A DNA stretch of 64,000 nucleotides from Sphingomonas sp. Leaf208 (lineage in GTDB: Bacteria > Pseudomonadota > Alphaproteobacteria > Sphingomonadales > Sphingomonadaceae), in assembly GCF_001421415.1 (NCBI RefSeq), contig NZ_LMKH01000012.1, forward strand, positions 217,468-281,467. The letters are read 5' to 3'. Positions within the stretch are counted from its first letter, which is position 1. The number at the start of each line of letters is the position of its first letter. The notes under the pieces were generated by a model that was not told where the DNA came from, made no database searches, and was given only the letters and a program-made list of their open reading frames with translations. Below, in pieces: positions 16,346 to 26,142 of this stretch. A program made the position numbers and the translations under genes.

Positions 16346-18601
16346 TTAGCGGGCGATACCACCTGCCGCGAGAACGGCCAGCGTAACCAGTTCGCTAGCG
16401 GTCGAGGTCATCGGCGCAACCTGCACCGGCTTCTCCATCCCGATCAGCATCGGCCCGATCACCGAGTCCCCACCCAGTTCCCGCAACAACTTCGCCGAGA
16501 TATGCGCCGACTGGAGCCCCGGCATGATCAGCACGTTCGCCGGCCCCGACAGCCGCGCAAACGGATAGTTCGCCAACTGCTTCGGGTTCAGCGCTACGTC
16601 CGGCGCCATCTCGCCCTCATACTCGAACCCGACTTTCCGCCCGTCGAGCACCGTCACCGCATCACGGATATTGTCGAGCCATTCGCCCTTCGGATTGCCG
16701 AAGTTCGAATAGCTGAGGAACGCCACGCGAGGCTCATGCCCCATCCGCCGCGCGACCGCCGCCGTCTGCTCGGCGAAGTCGGCCAGTTGTTCGGCGGTAG
16801 GCCTCTCGTTGACCGTGGTGTCGGCGATGAAGACCGTATGGCTCTGCCCGACCAGCAGATGAATCCCGAACGGCGTCTTCCCCGCCGCCGGATCGATCAC
16901 GCGATAAATCTGGCGCATCGTCTCGCCGTAGGTGCGCGTGATGCCGGTAATCAGCGCGTCGCCCTCACCGAGCTGGAGCAGCAGCGCACCGAAGATGTTG
17001 CGGTCCTGGTTGACCATCCGCTCGCAATCGCGGCGCAGATAGCCGCGACGCTGGAGCCGTGAATACAGGAAGTCGACCATCCGCGGCACGAGCGGCGAGA
17101 CGCGGCTGTTGTGGAGTTCGAAGCTCTCGGAATCGGTGACGCCGAGCGCGCGCAACCGGTCGGGCACATCGTCGCGACCGACCAGCACCGGGGTGCCATA
17201 TCCCCCTTCCTTGAAGGCGATCGCGGCGCGGAGGACGACCTCTTCCTCGCCCTCCGCGAAGATCACGCGCTTGGGATGCGCGCGGGCGCCTTCGTAGGCC
17301 ATCGACAGGACCGAGGTGGTCGGGTTGAGGCGGGCGCGGAGCGAATGGCGATACGCTTCGATGTCGAGGATCGGCTTGGTCGCGACGCCCGAGGCCATTG
17401 CCGCCTTGGCGACCGCGACGGGGACGACTTCCATCAGCCGCGGATCGAACGGCGCGGGGATGATGTACGCCGGGCCGAAGCTGTGGCTGACGCCGTACGC
17501 GGCGGCGACTTCCTCCGGCACGCGTTCGCGCGCCAATTCCGCGATCGCGTTGGCGGCGGCGATTTTCATCGCGTCGTTGATGCCGGTCGCGCGGACGTCG
17601 AGCGCTCCGCGGAAGATGAACGGGAAGCCGAGCACGTTGTTGACCTGGTTCGGATAATCCGAGCGGCCGGTCGCGACGATCGCATCGGGGCGCGCGGCCA
17701 TCGCCAGTTCGGGGCGGATCTCCGGCTCGGGATTGGCCATCGCGAAGATGATCGGCGCGGGGGCCATGTCCTTGACCATCTCCGGCGTCAGCGAGCCCGC
17801 CGCCGAGAGCCCCAGGAACACGTCGGCGCCGACCAGCGCCTCGGTCAGCGTGCGCGTCTCGGTGATCGCGGCATGGGCGGACTTCCACTGGTCGACGCCC
17901 TCGCGGCCCTGGTAGATCACGCCTTTCCGGTCGCAGAGAATGACGTTGTCGCCACGCACGCCCATCGCTTTCACGAGTTCGGTGCAGGCGATCGCCGCGG
18001 CGCCGGCGCCGTTGACGACGATCTTGACCTCCGACAGCTTGCGCCCGGTCAGCAAACACGCGTTGATCAGGCCGGCGGCAGTGATGATCGCGGTGCCGTG
18101 CTGGTCGTCATGGAAGACCGGGATGTTCATCCGCTCGCGCAGCGCCTGCTCGATGATAAAGCATTCGGGCGCCTTGATGTCCTCGAGGTTGATGCCGCCG
18201 AACGTCGGCTCCATCAGCTCGACCGCGTCGATGAAGCGGTTCACGTCCTCGGTCTTCAGCTCGATGTCGATCGCGTCGACGTCGGCGAAGCGCTTGAAGA
18301 GCACCGCCTTGCCTTCCATCACCGGCTTGCTGGCGAGCGGCCCGAGATTGCCCATGCCGAGAATCGCGGTGCCGTTCGAGATGACCGCGACGAGGTTCCC
18401 CTTCGCCGTATAGTCGTAGACGGTCGCGGGATCGTCGTAGATCGCCTGCACCGGCACCGCGACGCCGGGCGAATAGGCGAGCGCGAGATCGCGCTGCGTT
18501 GCCATCGGCTTCGACGCGATGATCTCGATCTTCCCCGGGCGACCTTCCGAATGGAAGAGCAAGGCTTCGCGTTCGGAGAATTGCAGCGTTTCGTCGGACA
18601 T
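16346..18601 (-). CDS. maeB: NADP-dependent malic enzyme with phosphotransacetylase-like C-terminus
   Basis: Converts malate to pyruvate and CO2 with reduction of NAD(P). The 751-residue length marks the MaeB hybrid type. The malic enzyme N-domain has YSPGVAVP and VYDYTAKGNLVAVISNGTAI (about 44-83), then NLEDIKAPECF and FHDDQHGTAI. The Rossmann part has NGAGAAA and FAMANPEPEIRP. From about residue 425 to the end is a phosphotransacetylase-like domain, thought to be regulatory (acetyl-CoA sensing) rather than catalytic. The ATG at 18601 fits the family N-terminus. It supplies pyruvate and NADPH when cells grow on dicarboxylic acids or acetyl-CoA-producing substrates. Confidence 0.95.
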   Translation of the reverse strand: MSDETLQFSEREALLFHSEGRPGKIEIIASKPMATQRDLALAYSPGVAVPVQAIYDDPATVYDYTAKGNLVAVISNGTAILGMGNLGPLASKPVMEGKAVLFKRFADVDAIDIELKTEDVNRFIDAVELMEPTFGGINLEDIKAPECFIIEQALRERMNIPVFHDDQHGTAIITAAGLINACLLTGRKLSEVKIVVNGAGAAAIACTELVKAMGVRGDNVILCDRKGVIYQGREGVDQWKSAHAAITETRTLTEALVGADVFLGLSAAGSLTPEMVKDMAPAPIIFAMANPEPEIRPELAMAARPDAIVATGRSDYPNQVNNVLGFPFIFRGALDVRATGINDAMKIAAANAIAELARERVPEEVAAAYGVSHSFGPAYIIPAPFDPRLMEVVPVAVAKAAMASGVATKPILDIEAYRHSLRARLNPTTSVLSMAYEGARAHPKRVIFAEGEEEVVLRAAIAFKEGGYGTPVLVGRDDVPDRLRALGVTDSESFELHNSRVSPLVPRMVDFLYSRLQRRGYLRRDCERMVNQDRNIFGALLLQLGEGDALITGITRTYGETMRQIYRVIDPAAGKTPFGIHLLVGQSHTVFIADTTVNERPTAEQLADFAEQTAAVARRMGHEPRVAFLSYSNFGNPKGEWLDNIRDAVTVLDGRKVGFEYEGEMAPDVALNPKQLANYPFARLSGPANVLIMPGLQSAHISAKLLRELGGDSVIGPMLIGMEKPVQVAPMTSTASELVTLAVLAAGGIAR

Positions 18602-18706
18602 GGGCGGGGCCTCGCGCGGTCGTTAGGTTTGGAGGACCTTCTAGGCAGGTGGTCGCCGTTCGTCACCCCGGACACTTCGCCCATGCCGGTACCGTCGCGA
18701 AAACTG

Positions 18707-18813
18707 CACCACCCCGGCGGAGGCCGGGGCCCAGTTGGGGGACGGACTAAGCGAAGGGTGGTCCGTCGTTACTCCGACCTTTCCAACTGGGCCCCGGCCT
18801 CCGCCGGGGTGGT
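18707..18813. repeat. Dispersed palindromic repeat, family C (long form)
   Basis: Arms CCACCCCGGCGGAGGCCGGG and CCCGGCCTCCGCCGGGGTGG with inner CCAGTTGGGG and CCAACTGGG. It is in the 410-base gap between the divergent malic enzyme and mutS genes, which also holds the repeat at 18848. I see no gene in this gap. Confidence 0.85.
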
Positions 18814-18847
18814 GATGCCAGTGCGGGGTGGTGCCTTCAACGGCCTT

Positions 18848-18975
18848 CTCCCCCTCGGGGAGAAGGTGGCGCGGATGCGCCGGATGAGAGGTGGTTGGGG
18901 TGCGCGCCCGAGCCTCACTCCCCCTCACCCTCCCACGCTTCGCGCGGGCCCCTCCCTCTCCCCGAGGGGAGAGGG
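18848..18975. repeat. Dispersed palindromic repeat, family A-related
   Basis: Arms CTTCTCCCCCTCGGGGAGAA and CTCTCCCCGAGGGGAGAGG with the interior GCCTCACTCCCCCTCACCCT, related to family A. It ends about 36 bases before the mutS start, so the mutS leader or promoter must lie within or beside it. Confidence 0.8.
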
Positions 18976-19011
18976 GTTTTATGGGGCGCGGCTTTTCGCT
19001 ACCCGCCCCTG

Positions 19012-21615
19012 ATGTCGCACCCCGCTCCTACCCCCATGATGACGCAGTATCTCGGCCTGAAGGCGGAGGCGCAGGATTGCCTGTTGTTCTACCGGATGGG
19101 CGATTTCTTCGAACTGTTCATGGATGATGCGCGGATCGCGGCGGGGGTGCTCGACATCGCGCTGACCGCGCGCGGCGAGCATGAGGGCAAGCCGATCCCG
19201 ATGTGCGGCGTGCCCGTGCATGCGGCGACGGTGTACCTGCAACGGCTGATCAAGGCCGGCCACCGCGTCGCGATCGCCGAGCAGGTCGAGAGCCCGGCGG
19301 AAGCCAAGGCGCGCGGCGGCTCGAAGGCGCTCGTCGCACGCGCGATCGTCCGGGTGGTGACGGCGGGCACGCTGACCGAGGAAGCGCTGCTCGACGCGCG
19401 GTCGGACAATTGGTGCGTCGCGATCGGCGAGGCTGGCGGGTCGGTAGCTATCGCCGCCGCGGACGTGTCGACCGGGCGGTTCGAGATCGTCGAGGTTGCG
19501 GGCGACGCGGTCGAGGCGGAACTTGCACGGCTCGGCGCGGCCGAGGTTGTCGCGTCCGAGGCCAGCGCTTTCGAAGACGCCGCGACCACGTTGCGTCCCA
19601 AGACCGACTTCGACAGCGGCGCGGGCGAGGCTCGATTGAAGCGGCTATACGGCGTGGCGACGCTCGACGGGTTCGGGCAGTTCGGCCGCGCGGGGTTGGC
19701 CGCGGCCGGAGGCCTGGTCGCGTATCTGGAGCATAATGCGAAGGGCACGATGCCCTTCCTCCGCCCCCCGCGGATCGGCCGAGCGGCGGAGACCATGGCG
19801 ATCGACGCCGCCACCCGCGAAAGCCTCGAGCTGACCTGCACCACCGGCGGCGTGCGCAAAGGGAGCCTGCTCGACGCGGTCGACCGGACCGTGACCGGAG
19901 CCGGCGCGCGGTTGCTCGGCGCGGATCTCGGCGCGCCGTTGATGGACAAGGCCGCGATCGACGCGCGGCTCGATCTGGTGCGACTGTTCCACGACGACCA
20001 AGCGGCGCGCGAGCGATTGCGCTCGACCTTGCGCGCGCTGCCCGACATCGGCCGCGCGCTCGGGCGCCTCGCGGCAGGACGTGGTGGCCCGCGCGACCTC
20101 GGGCAGTTGCGCGACGGGCTCGACGGCGCCTGGAGCCTCGGCGAGCGGATGGACGCGATCGTCGACCCGCCGGTTCTGCTCCGGGACATCGCGCCGAGGT
20201 TGCGCGGACACGGCGCGCTGATCGATCTGCTCAAGCGCGCGCTGGTGCCGTCGCCGCCGATCGAGGCATCGGACGGCGGCTATATCGCGGCAGGCTATGA
20301 CGCCGCGCTCGACGATCTGCGCGATGCCGGCGCCGGCGGGCGGCGGGCGATCGCAGCACTGGAGGCGGAGTTCCGCGCCGCGACCGGCGTCACCGCGCTG
20401 AAGATCCGCCACAACGGCGTGCTCGGCTATCATGTCGAGGTGCCCGCGCGGGCGGCTGATCCGCTGATGAAGCCAGAGAGCGGCTTCACGCATCGCCAGA
20501 CGCTCGCGGGCGTGGTCCGGTTCAATACGCCTGCGCTGCACGAGGTCGCAGCGAAGGTGTCGCAGGCCGGCGCGCACGGGCTGGCGGCGGAAGCGGCGCA
20601 TCTGGAAGAACTGACTGCGCAGGCTCTCGCGGGGCGCGAGGCGATTGCGGCTACCGCGGATGCGCTCGCGCGGCTCGACGTCGCAGCCGGACTGGCGGAG
20701 CGCGCGGCGGAAGGCGCCTGGGCGCGGCCTTCGCTGGTCGATCATGCTTGTTTCGAGATCGAGGGCGGCCGGCATCCGGTGGTCGAGGCGGCGGTGGCGA
20801 AGTCGGGCGACCGGTTCGTGGCGAACGACTGCAACCTGTCGGAGAGCTCGCGGCTATGGCTCGTCACCGGCCCGAACATGGGCGGTAAATCGACCTTCCT
20901 CCGCCAGAACGCGCTGATAGCCGTGCTTGCGCAGGCGGGGTCGTACGTGCCCGCGACCAAGGCCACGCTGGGTCTTGTCGATCGCCTGTTCAGCCGCGTC
21001 GGGGCGTCGGACAACCTCGCGCGCGGCCGCTCCACCTTCATGGTCGAGATGGTCGAGACCGCGGCGATCCTCGCGCAGGCGACGCCGCGGTCGTTCGTGA
21101 TCCTCGACGAGGTCGGCCGCGGGACTTCGACCTATGACGGCCTCGCGATCGCCTGGGCGGTGGTCGAGGCGATCCACGAAGACAACCGGTGCAGGTGTCT
21201 GTTCGCAACGCATTATCACGAGCTGACTCGGTTGGCGGAGCGCTGCGAGGCGCTGTCGCTACACCACGTCCGCGCGCGAGAGTGGAAGGGCGAGCTGGTG
21301 CTGCTCCACGAACTCGCCGACGGGCCGGCGGATCGGAGCTACGGGCTGGCGGTCGCGCGGCTGGCGGGGATGTCGCCGGTGACGGTGGCGCGGGCGAAGG
21401 CGGTGCTGGCGAAGCTCGAAGCCGGGCGCGCGAAGACCGGCGGGCTGGCGGCGGGGCTCGACGACCTGCCGTTGTTCGCGGCGGCGGCGCAGGTCGAGGA
21501 GGCTGCGTGCGACGTGCTGCGCGAGGATCTGGCGAAGCTGGATATCGACGCGATGAGCCCGCGCGATGCGCTGGACGCGCTGTACCGGTTGAAGGCCTTG
21601 GCGAACGAGGGCTAA
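19012..21615 (+). CDS. mutS: DNA mismatch repair protein MutS
   Basis: Recognises mismatches and small loops and starts repair. The 867-residue protein has the mismatch-reading Phe-x-Glu in FYRMGDFFELF (residues 26-36; F32, E34). Walker A GPNMGGKST lies near 618-627 and Walker B FVILDEVGRGTSTYDG near 694-709, followed by ATHYHELT. Domains I to V are all represented by length and order. I chose the ATG at 19012 (MSHPAPTPMM), since E. coli MutS has a similar TPMM lead-in; two internal ATGs at 19036 and 19039 are alternatives. The Shine-Dalgarno is weak. It is monocistronic. Confidence 0.96.
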   Translation: MSHPAPTPMMTQYLGLKAEAQDCLLFYRMGDFFELFMDDARIAAGVLDIALTARGEHEGKPIPMCGVPVHAATVYLQRLIKAGHRVAIAEQVESPAEAKARGGSKALVARAIVRVVTAGTLTEEALLDARSDNWCVAIGEAGGSVAIAAADVSTGRFEIVEVAGDAVEAELARLGAAEVVASEASAFEDAATTLRPKTDFDSGAGEARLKRLYGVATLDGFGQFGRAGLAAAGGLVAYLEHNAKGTMPFLRPPRIGRAAETMAIDAATRESLELTCTTGGVRKGSLLDAVDRTVTGAGARLLGADLGAPLMDKAAIDARLDLVRLFHDDQAARERLRSTLRALPDIGRALGRLAAGRGGPRDLGQLRDGLDGAWSLGERMDAIVDPPVLLRDIAPRLRGHGALIDLLKRALVPSPPIEASDGGYIAAGYDAALDDLRDAGAGGRRAIAALEAEFRAATGVTALKIRHNGVLGYHVEVPARAADPLMKPESGFTHRQTLAGVVRFNTPALHEVAAKVSQAGAHGLAAEAAHLEELTAQALAGREAIAATADALARLDVAAGLAERAAEGAWARPSLVDHACFEIEGGRHPVVEAAVAKSGDRFVANDCNLSESSRLWLVTGPNMGGKSTFLRQNALIAVLAQAGSYVPATKATLGLVDRLFSRVGASDNLARGRSTFMVEMVETAAILAQATPRSFVILDEVGRGTSTYDGLAIAWAVVEAIHEDNRCRCLFATHYHELTRLAERCEALSLHHVRAREWKGELVLLHELADGPADRSYGLAVARLAGMSPVTVARAKAVLAKLEAGRAKTGGLAAGLDDLPLFAAAAQVEEAACDVLREDLAKLDIDAMSPRDALDALYRLKALANEG

Positions 21616-21741
21616 CTCTCCGTCATGCCGGGCTCGTTCCGGCATCCACCGTTCCGCACATTCGAGAGAATTGCGTGCGCGGGACGGTGGGCCCCGGCCT
21701 CCGCCGGGGTGACGGAGTGGGTTGGTGACAGGGTAAGCTGC

Positions 21742-21851
21742 TCCCCTCCCTGGAAGGGAGGGGTTGGGGGTGGGTCGGGTTCCGCATGTCCTTGCCGTTG
21801 CGACATAAACCGGCCGCCCCACCCCCTGCCCCTCCCTTTCAGGGAGGGGGG
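21742..21851. repeat. Dispersed palindromic repeat, family B, copy 2
   Basis: Arms CTCCCTGGAAGGGAGGGG and CCCCTCCCTTTCAGGGAGGG around a GGGGGTGGGTCGG-type inner stem. It fills much of the 336-base gap between mutS and the CDF gene. A separate weaker inverted stretch at about 21622-21713 (CGTCATGCCGGGC and GCCGGGGTGACG) fills most of the rest. Confidence 0.88.
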
Positions 21852-21951
21852 ACCGGTGCGTGATTGGCGACGTGCGAGAATGTCTCTCGCGTCCTAGTAT
21901 CTCACGATACGTCAATGCTAGGCGGCGGCCGGATTTAGCGGAGCGCGGGCT

Positions 21952-22911
21952 TTGGGCGGACATCATCACGGGCACGACCACGGCCATTCGCATGGTCACT
22001 CACACTCCCATGGCGGGCATGGCCACAGCCACGCCCCCGCCTCGTTCGACCGCGCGTTCGCGATCGGCATCGGGCTCAACATCGTCTTCGTCGTCGTCGA
22101 GGCGATCGTCGGCCTGCGCATCGACTCGGTCGCGCTGCTCGCCGACGCCGGCCACAACCTGTGCGACGTACTCGGCCTCGTCGTCGCGTGGGGCGGCACG
22201 ATGCTCGCGCGCACCGCACCGACCAAGCGCTACACCTACGGGCTGAAGGGCTCGACGATCCTCGCCGCACTGGCCAACGCGCTGCTGTTGCTGGTCGCGC
22301 TCGGCGCGATCGTGCTGGAGGCGTCGCAGCGCTTCTCCGATCCCGCCCCCACCGCCGGCCTGACCGTGTCGATGGTTGCGGGCATCGGCATCGCCGTCAA
22401 CGCGTTCACCGCGTGGATGTTCGCACGCGGCCGCAAGGGCGACGTCAATATCCGCGGCGCGTACCTCCACATGGCCGCCGACGCGCTCGTCTCGGCCGGC
22501 GTGGTGATCGCCGGCTTCGTGATCTGGCGCACCGGCCTCACCTGGATCGACCCCGCGGTCAGCATCGTCATCGCGATCCTGATCTTCTGGCAAACCTGGG
22601 GCCTGCTCCGCGAGACCGTCGAGATGTCGCTGTCCGCCGTCCCCCGCGGGATCGAGTTCGACCATGTCGACGAGGCGCTGTGCGGCCTGCCCGGCGTGAG
22701 CGAGATCCACGATCTCCACATCTGGCCGATGAGTACCACCGAACCCGTCCTCACCGCGCATCTCGTAATGCCCGCCGGCCACCCCGGCGACCAATTCCTC
22801 AGCGACGCCCGGACGATGCTCCACGACAAATTCGGCATCGGCCACGCCACGTTGCAGGTCGAGACGGGTAACGGCCACGACTGCTCGATGGCGGACAAGG
22901 CTACAGTCTGA
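21952..22911 (+). CDS. Cation diffusion facilitator transporter, His-rich (ZitB/CzcD-like)
   Basis: Exports divalent metal, most likely zinc, in exchange for protons. The 319 residues start with a strongly His-rich segment (12 His in residues 4-26), a probable metal-binding arm. Six membrane segments follow. The transport site residues are HNLCD in the second segment (H68, D72) and HMAAD in the fifth (H173, D177). The C-terminal domain has EIHDLHIWPMSTTEPVLTAH, typical of CDF proteins. No ATG or GTG precedes the His-rich part in frame. The TTG at 21952 has GGAG eight bases upstream and is the best start. Confidence 0.9.
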   Translation: MGGHHHGHDHGHSHGHSHSHGGHGHSHAPASFDRAFAIGIGLNIVFVVVEAIVGLRIDSVALLADAGHNLCDVLGLVVAWGGTMLARTAPTKRYTYGLKGSTILAALANALLLLVALGAIVLEASQRFSDPAPTAGLTVSMVAGIGIAVNAFTAWMFARGRKGDVNIRGAYLHMAADALVSAGVVIAGFVIWRTGLTWIDPAVSIVIAILIFWQTWGLLRETVEMSLSAVPRGIEFDHVDEALCGLPGVSEIHDLHIWPMSTTEPVLTAHLVMPAGHPGDQFLSDARTMLHDKFGIGHATLQVETGNGHDCSMADKATV

Positions 22912-22988
22912 ACTGGCGTCTGAACTTGGCCGTTTGAACTTTTCCGGTTCGGCACGGGTTACCGTGTCACGCATCAGGAGATTATCCC

Positions 22989-23435
22989 ATGAAGAAGCAT
23001 CTTATCGCAGCGTTGATGTCGGTCGCCGTCGCAACGCCGGCCATGCTGCCGACCGCCGCGACCGCACAGCGTTACGACGATCGCCGCGACAACAACGATC
23101 GTCGCGATCGTGACGATCGCCGGTACGACAACGACCGCCGCGGCAACGATCGCAACTGGCGTGGCGACGACCGCAACTGGGATCCGTCGAACAGCTACCG
23201 CGACGGCAAGTACCGCGAGCGCCGCCTCAGCCGCAACGACCGCATCTATCGTGGTCGCGACGGCCGCGCCTATTGCAAGCGCAACGACGGTACGACCGGC
23301 CTCGTGATCGGCGCGCTCGGTGGCGGCGCGCTGGCGAACCTCATCGGTGGCGGCACGCTCGGCACGCTGGCGGGTGCCGGTGGCGGCGCACTGCTGGGCC
23401 GCTCGGTCGACCGCGGCAACGTGAAGTGCCGTTGA
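22989..23435 (+). CDS. Exported glycine-zipper 2TM protein
   Basis: A 148-residue secreted or envelope protein of unknown function. A signal peptide covers residues 1-26 (cleavage near TAATAQ). Residues about 28-66 are a highly charged, Asp/Arg/Asn-rich low-complexity tract with repeats of DDRR and NDRR. From about 103 the glycine-zipper segment reads LVIGALGGGALANLIGGGTL, then GTLAGAGGGALLGRSVDR. Such domains span or insert into membranes, as in SlyB/RcnB-like envelope proteins. A strong Rho-independent terminator follows at 23465. The sequence ends with a cysteine-containing KCR that could pair with C in AYCKR. Confidence 0.8.
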   Translation: MKKHLIAALMSVAVATPAMLPTAATAQRYDDRRDNNDRRDRDDRRYDNDRRGNDRNWRGDDRNWDPSNSYRDGKYRERRLSRNDRIYRGRDGRAYCKRNDGTTGLVIGALGGGALANLIGGGTLGTLAGAGGGALLGRSVDRGNVKCR

Positions 23436-23464
23436 GCTTCAGCCGAAGCTAACCAATGACGAAG

Positions 23465-23492
23465 CGGCGGCCGAGCGATCGGCCGCCGTTTT
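23465..23492 (+). terminator. Rho-independent terminator after the glycine-zipper gene
   Basis: A perfect 10-bp stem, CGGCGGCCGA paired with TCGGCCGCCG, with a GCGA loop and followed by TTTT. It lies between the convergent glycine-zipper and mntH genes, just past the mntH stop, and is best oriented for the plus strand. Confidence 0.9.
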
Positions 23493-23497
23493 CGTAT

Positions 23498-24814
23498 CTA
23501 CAGCATGCCGTACAGAAGCGTGCCGTTCAGCCCGATGATCACCGCGGCGATCACCCAGGCGAGGATCTTCAGCCACGCCGGGCTGACCAGATCGCCCATG
23601 ATCGTGCGATCGCCGGTGAACTTCACCAGCGGCACGACCGCGAACGGGAGTTGCAGGCTGAGCACGACCTGGCTCAGCACCAGCAGTTTGGTTGCGCCCG
23701 CATCGCCCGAAGCACCGACCACGAACACCGCCGGCACGATCGCCAGCAGCCGCGTCACCAGCCGCCGCGCCCAGACCGGCATGCGGAGGTTGAGGAAGCC
23801 CTCCATCACGATCTGACCCGCGAGCGTTCCCGTCACCGTCGAGTTCTGCCCCGACGCGAGCAGCGCGACCGCGAACAACACGCTCGCCGCGCCCATCCCC
23901 AGCATCGGTGCGAGCAGCTGGTACGCCTGGTCGATCTCGGCAACGTCGGTCCGGCCGGCAACGTGGAAGGTCGCCGCCGCGAGGATCAGGATCGCCGCGT
24001 TGATGAAGAACGCCAGCCCCAGCGCGACCGTGCCGTCGATCGTCGCCATCGTGATTGCGTCGCGCTTGCCGGCCTTGTCCTTGGCGAACGCGCGCGTCTG
24101 GACGATCGACGAGTGGAGATACAGATTGTGCGGCATCACGGTTGCGCCGAGGATGCCGATCGCGATGTAGAGCATCGCCGGGTTCGTCACGATCTGCGTC
24201 GTCGGGACGAGCCCGCCGAGCACGCCCGCCCATTCGGGCCGCGCGAGGAACAGCTCGAAGATGAAGCAGCCCGCGATGATCACGAGCAGCGCAACGACGA
24301 ACGCCTCCAGCTTGCGGAACCCGAAGCGTTGCAGCGCGAGGATCAGGAACACGTCGAGCGCGGTGAGCACGACGCCGTAGACCAGCGGCAGCCCGAACAG
24401 CAGTTTCAGCGCGATCGCGGTGCCGAGCACTTCGGCGAGGTCGCACGCGATGATCGCGATCTCGCAAAGGAACCACAGCGCGACCGAGACCGGCTTCGAA
24501 TAATGCGCGCGACAGGCCTGGGCGAGATCGAGCCCGGCGACGATGCCGAGGCGCGCGGAGAGCGCTTGCAGGACCATCGCCATGAGGTTCGACAGCAGCA
24601 CGACCGACAGCAGCGTGTAGCCGAACGCGGAGCCGCCGGCGATGTCGGTCGCCCAGTTACCGGGGTCCATATAGCCGACCGCGACGAGATACCCCGGCCC
24701 CACGAACGCGAAAAGACGCCGCCAGAACGACGCGCCTTCGGGGACGACGACGGTGCGGTGACTCTCGGCGAGCGAGTTGGCGAAGCCGGACGCGGGGAGA
24801 TTGGGGGCTGACAT
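23498..24814 (-). CDS. mntH: Nramp-family divalent metal transporter MntH
   Basis: Proton-coupled uptake of manganese and perhaps iron. The 438-residue polytopic protein has the Nramp metal-site motifs DPGNW in segment 1 (residues 50-54) and [10 protein letters not shown] in segment 6 (227-236). The conserved [20 protein letters not shown] lies around 327-346. Eleven or so membrane segments are evident. The ATG at 24814 gives a typical N-terminus ahead of [18 protein letters not shown]. No MntR-type site could be recognised upstream. It is monocistronic and convergent with the glycine-zipper gene. Confidence 0.95.
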   Translation of the reverse strand: MSAPNLPASGFANSLAESHRTVVVPEGASFWRRLFAFVGPGYLVAVGYMDPGNWATDIAGGSAFGYTLLSVVLLSNLMAMVLQALSARLGIVAGLDLAQACRAHYSKPVSVALWFLCEIAIIACDLAEVLGTAIALKLLFGLPLVYGVVLTALDVFLILALQRFGFRKLEAFVVALLVIIAGCFIFELFLARPEWAGVLGGLVPTTQIVTNPAMLYIAIGILGATVMPHNLYLHSSIVQTRAFAKDKAGKRDAITMATIDGTVALGLAFFINAAILILAAATFHVAGRTDVAEIDQAYQLLAPMLGMGAASVLFAVALLASGQNSTVTGTLAGQIVMEGFLNLRMPVWARRLVTRLLAIVPAVFVVGASGDAGATKLLVLSQVVLSLQLPFAVVPLVKFTGDRTIMGDLVSPAWLKILAWVIAAVIIGLNGTLLYGML

Positions 24815-25014
24815 CGGGGGGTGCTTTGCCGGAACGAGGGAGAGGGGACAAGGCGTGGCTGCGAGTCGGGTGACAATGCACGCACCTCCATCCCGTCGCC
24901 CCAGCGAAAGCTAAGGTATTCCGGTTGGGGGGGGTGTAGCGATTCGAATGGAGAGATCCCGGCTTTCGCCGGGCCGACGTGTGCGGGTGTACGTGAGCAA
25001 TATATGGGAAGCGC

Positions 25015-25123
25015 CTCCCCTACCTGAAAGGGAGGGGCTGGGGGTGGGTAGGCCCGCTCGAGCCATCACCGTCCATACATGCGGAAACCGACCCACCCCC
25101 GCCCCTCCCTTCCGGGGAGGGGA
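25015..25123. repeat. Dispersed palindromic repeat, family B, copy 3
   Basis: Arms CTCCCCTACCTGAAAGGGAG and CCCCTCCCTTCCGGGGAGGG with the inner GGGGGTGGGTAGG type stem. It lies in the 317-base gap between mntH and the glycosylase gene. A second imperfect inverted stretch at about 24892-24981 (CCAGCGAAAGCT and GGCTTTCGCCGGG) shares this gap. Confidence 0.85.
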
Positions 25124-25131
25124 GTAGAAAG

Positions 25132-25755
25132 TCAGATGACCTTCATGTCCGCCTGATAATGATGCCACGCGAAGATCGCCGCCGCACCGCGGTGCGGGCG
25201 CCACGCCTCGGCCAGTTCGCGCGTCAGTTTTTCGCTCGGGCGGGTCTCGTGGCCGAGAATGCGCCCGACTTCGATCTGGATCGCAAGGTCGCCCGCCGGC
25301 CAGATGTCCGTCCGCCCTTCCGCGAACAGAAGGTAGATCTCCGCCGACCAGCGACCGATCCCCTTCACGCGGACCAGCGCGGCGATCGCCTCCTCGTCGT
25401 CCTCGGGCAGGTTGGTCAGGTCGAGCCGTCCGCTCGTCACCTCGTCCGCGAGGCTGCGCGCATATCCCAGCTTCTGGCGCGACAGTCCCGCGCTCTTCAA
25501 CAACTCGTCGCTGGCGGCGGCGATCTTCGCCGGGTCGCCTGCGCCGCCGACCACCGCGTCGAGCTTGTTCCAGACCGCCGCGGCCGAGGCGACGCTCACC
25601 TGCTGCCCGACGATCGTGCGCAGCAACGTCGCGAAGCCGCGCTCGCTGATCCGCGGCGCAGGGTGGCCGGCATTGCTGACCGCGACCGCGAACGCCGGCT
25701 CGATTTCGCACAATGCCGCCATCGCGGTTTCGAGTTGCTCGGCGCTCAGGCCCAT
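25132..25755 (-). CDS. DNA-3-methyladenine glycosylase II-like protein (HhH-GPD, AlkA type)
   Basis: Removes alkylated purines such as 3-methyladenine from DNA, starting base excision repair. The 207-residue product has TLLRTIVGQQVSVASAAAVW (43-62), the helix-hairpin-helix VKGIGRWSAEI (130-140), and the catalytic aspartate D156 in WPAGDLAIQ. It lacks the N-terminal AlkA_N domain of E. coli AlkA, so it is the shorter form common in alphaproteobacteria. The ATG at 25755 starts the recognised fold; a longer frame overlaps the divergent ferredoxin gene and is rejected. Only about 60 bases separate the two starts. Confidence 0.9.
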   Translation of the reverse strand: MGLSAEQLETAMAALCEIEPAFAVAVSNAGHPAPRISERGFATLLRTIVGQQVSVASAAAVWNKLDAVVGGAGDPAKIAAASDELLKSAGLSRQKLGYARSLADEVTSGRLDLTNLPEDDEEAIAALVRVKGIGRWSAEIYLLFAEGRTDIWPAGDLAIQIEVGRILGHETRPSEKLTRELAEAWRPHRGAAAIFAWHHYQADMKVI

Positions 25756-25815
25756 GATGCTTGATCCCTGGCTCGCGCAACGGCATGAACGCACGAAGAT
25801 TTTTCGGAGAATGAC

Positions 25816-26133
25816 ATGCCCAAGCTTATCGTCGTGACGCGCGAAGGGGAAGAACGCGAGATCATCGGCGAGGCGGGCCTTTCGGTGATGGAAGTCATTC
25901 GCGACGCCGGGATCGACGAGATCCTGGCGCTGTGCGGCGGCTGTTGCTCGTGCGCCACCTGCCACGTCCATGTCGACCCGGACTTTGCGGCCAAACTTAA
26001 GCCGATGGGGCCGGACGAGGATGATTTGCTCGATTCGACGAGTGATCGGGATGAGTTTTCACGGCTGTCGTGTCAGATCGAGCTGACCGAAGGGCTGGAT
26101 GGCCTGAAGGTAAAGATCGCAGCGGAGGACTGA
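25816..26133 (+). CDS. 2Fe-2S ferredoxin, adrenodoxin type
   Basis: A 105-residue electron carrier. The cluster ligands follow the Cys-x5-Cys-x2-Cys ... Cys plan, with C40, C46, C49 and C86 in [12 protein letters not shown] and RLSCQIE. An extra C43 and C44 lie inside the loop. The sequence [13 protein letters not shown] and the acidic [14 protein letters not shown] match the adrenodoxin/putidaredoxin class. That class passes electrons to P450s or helps iron-sulfur cluster assembly. GGAGA lies about four to eight bases before the ATG. It could serve the CYP153-like P450 at 8025, but it is 16 kb away with no reductase nearby, so this is only a possibility. Confidence 0.92.
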   Translation: MPKLIVVTREGEEREIIGEAGLSVMEVIRDAGIDEILALCGGCCSCATCHVHVDPDFAAKLKPMGPDEDDLLDSTSDRDEFSRLSCQIELTEGLDGLKVKIAAED

Positions 26134-26142
26134 TTCCCCCTG

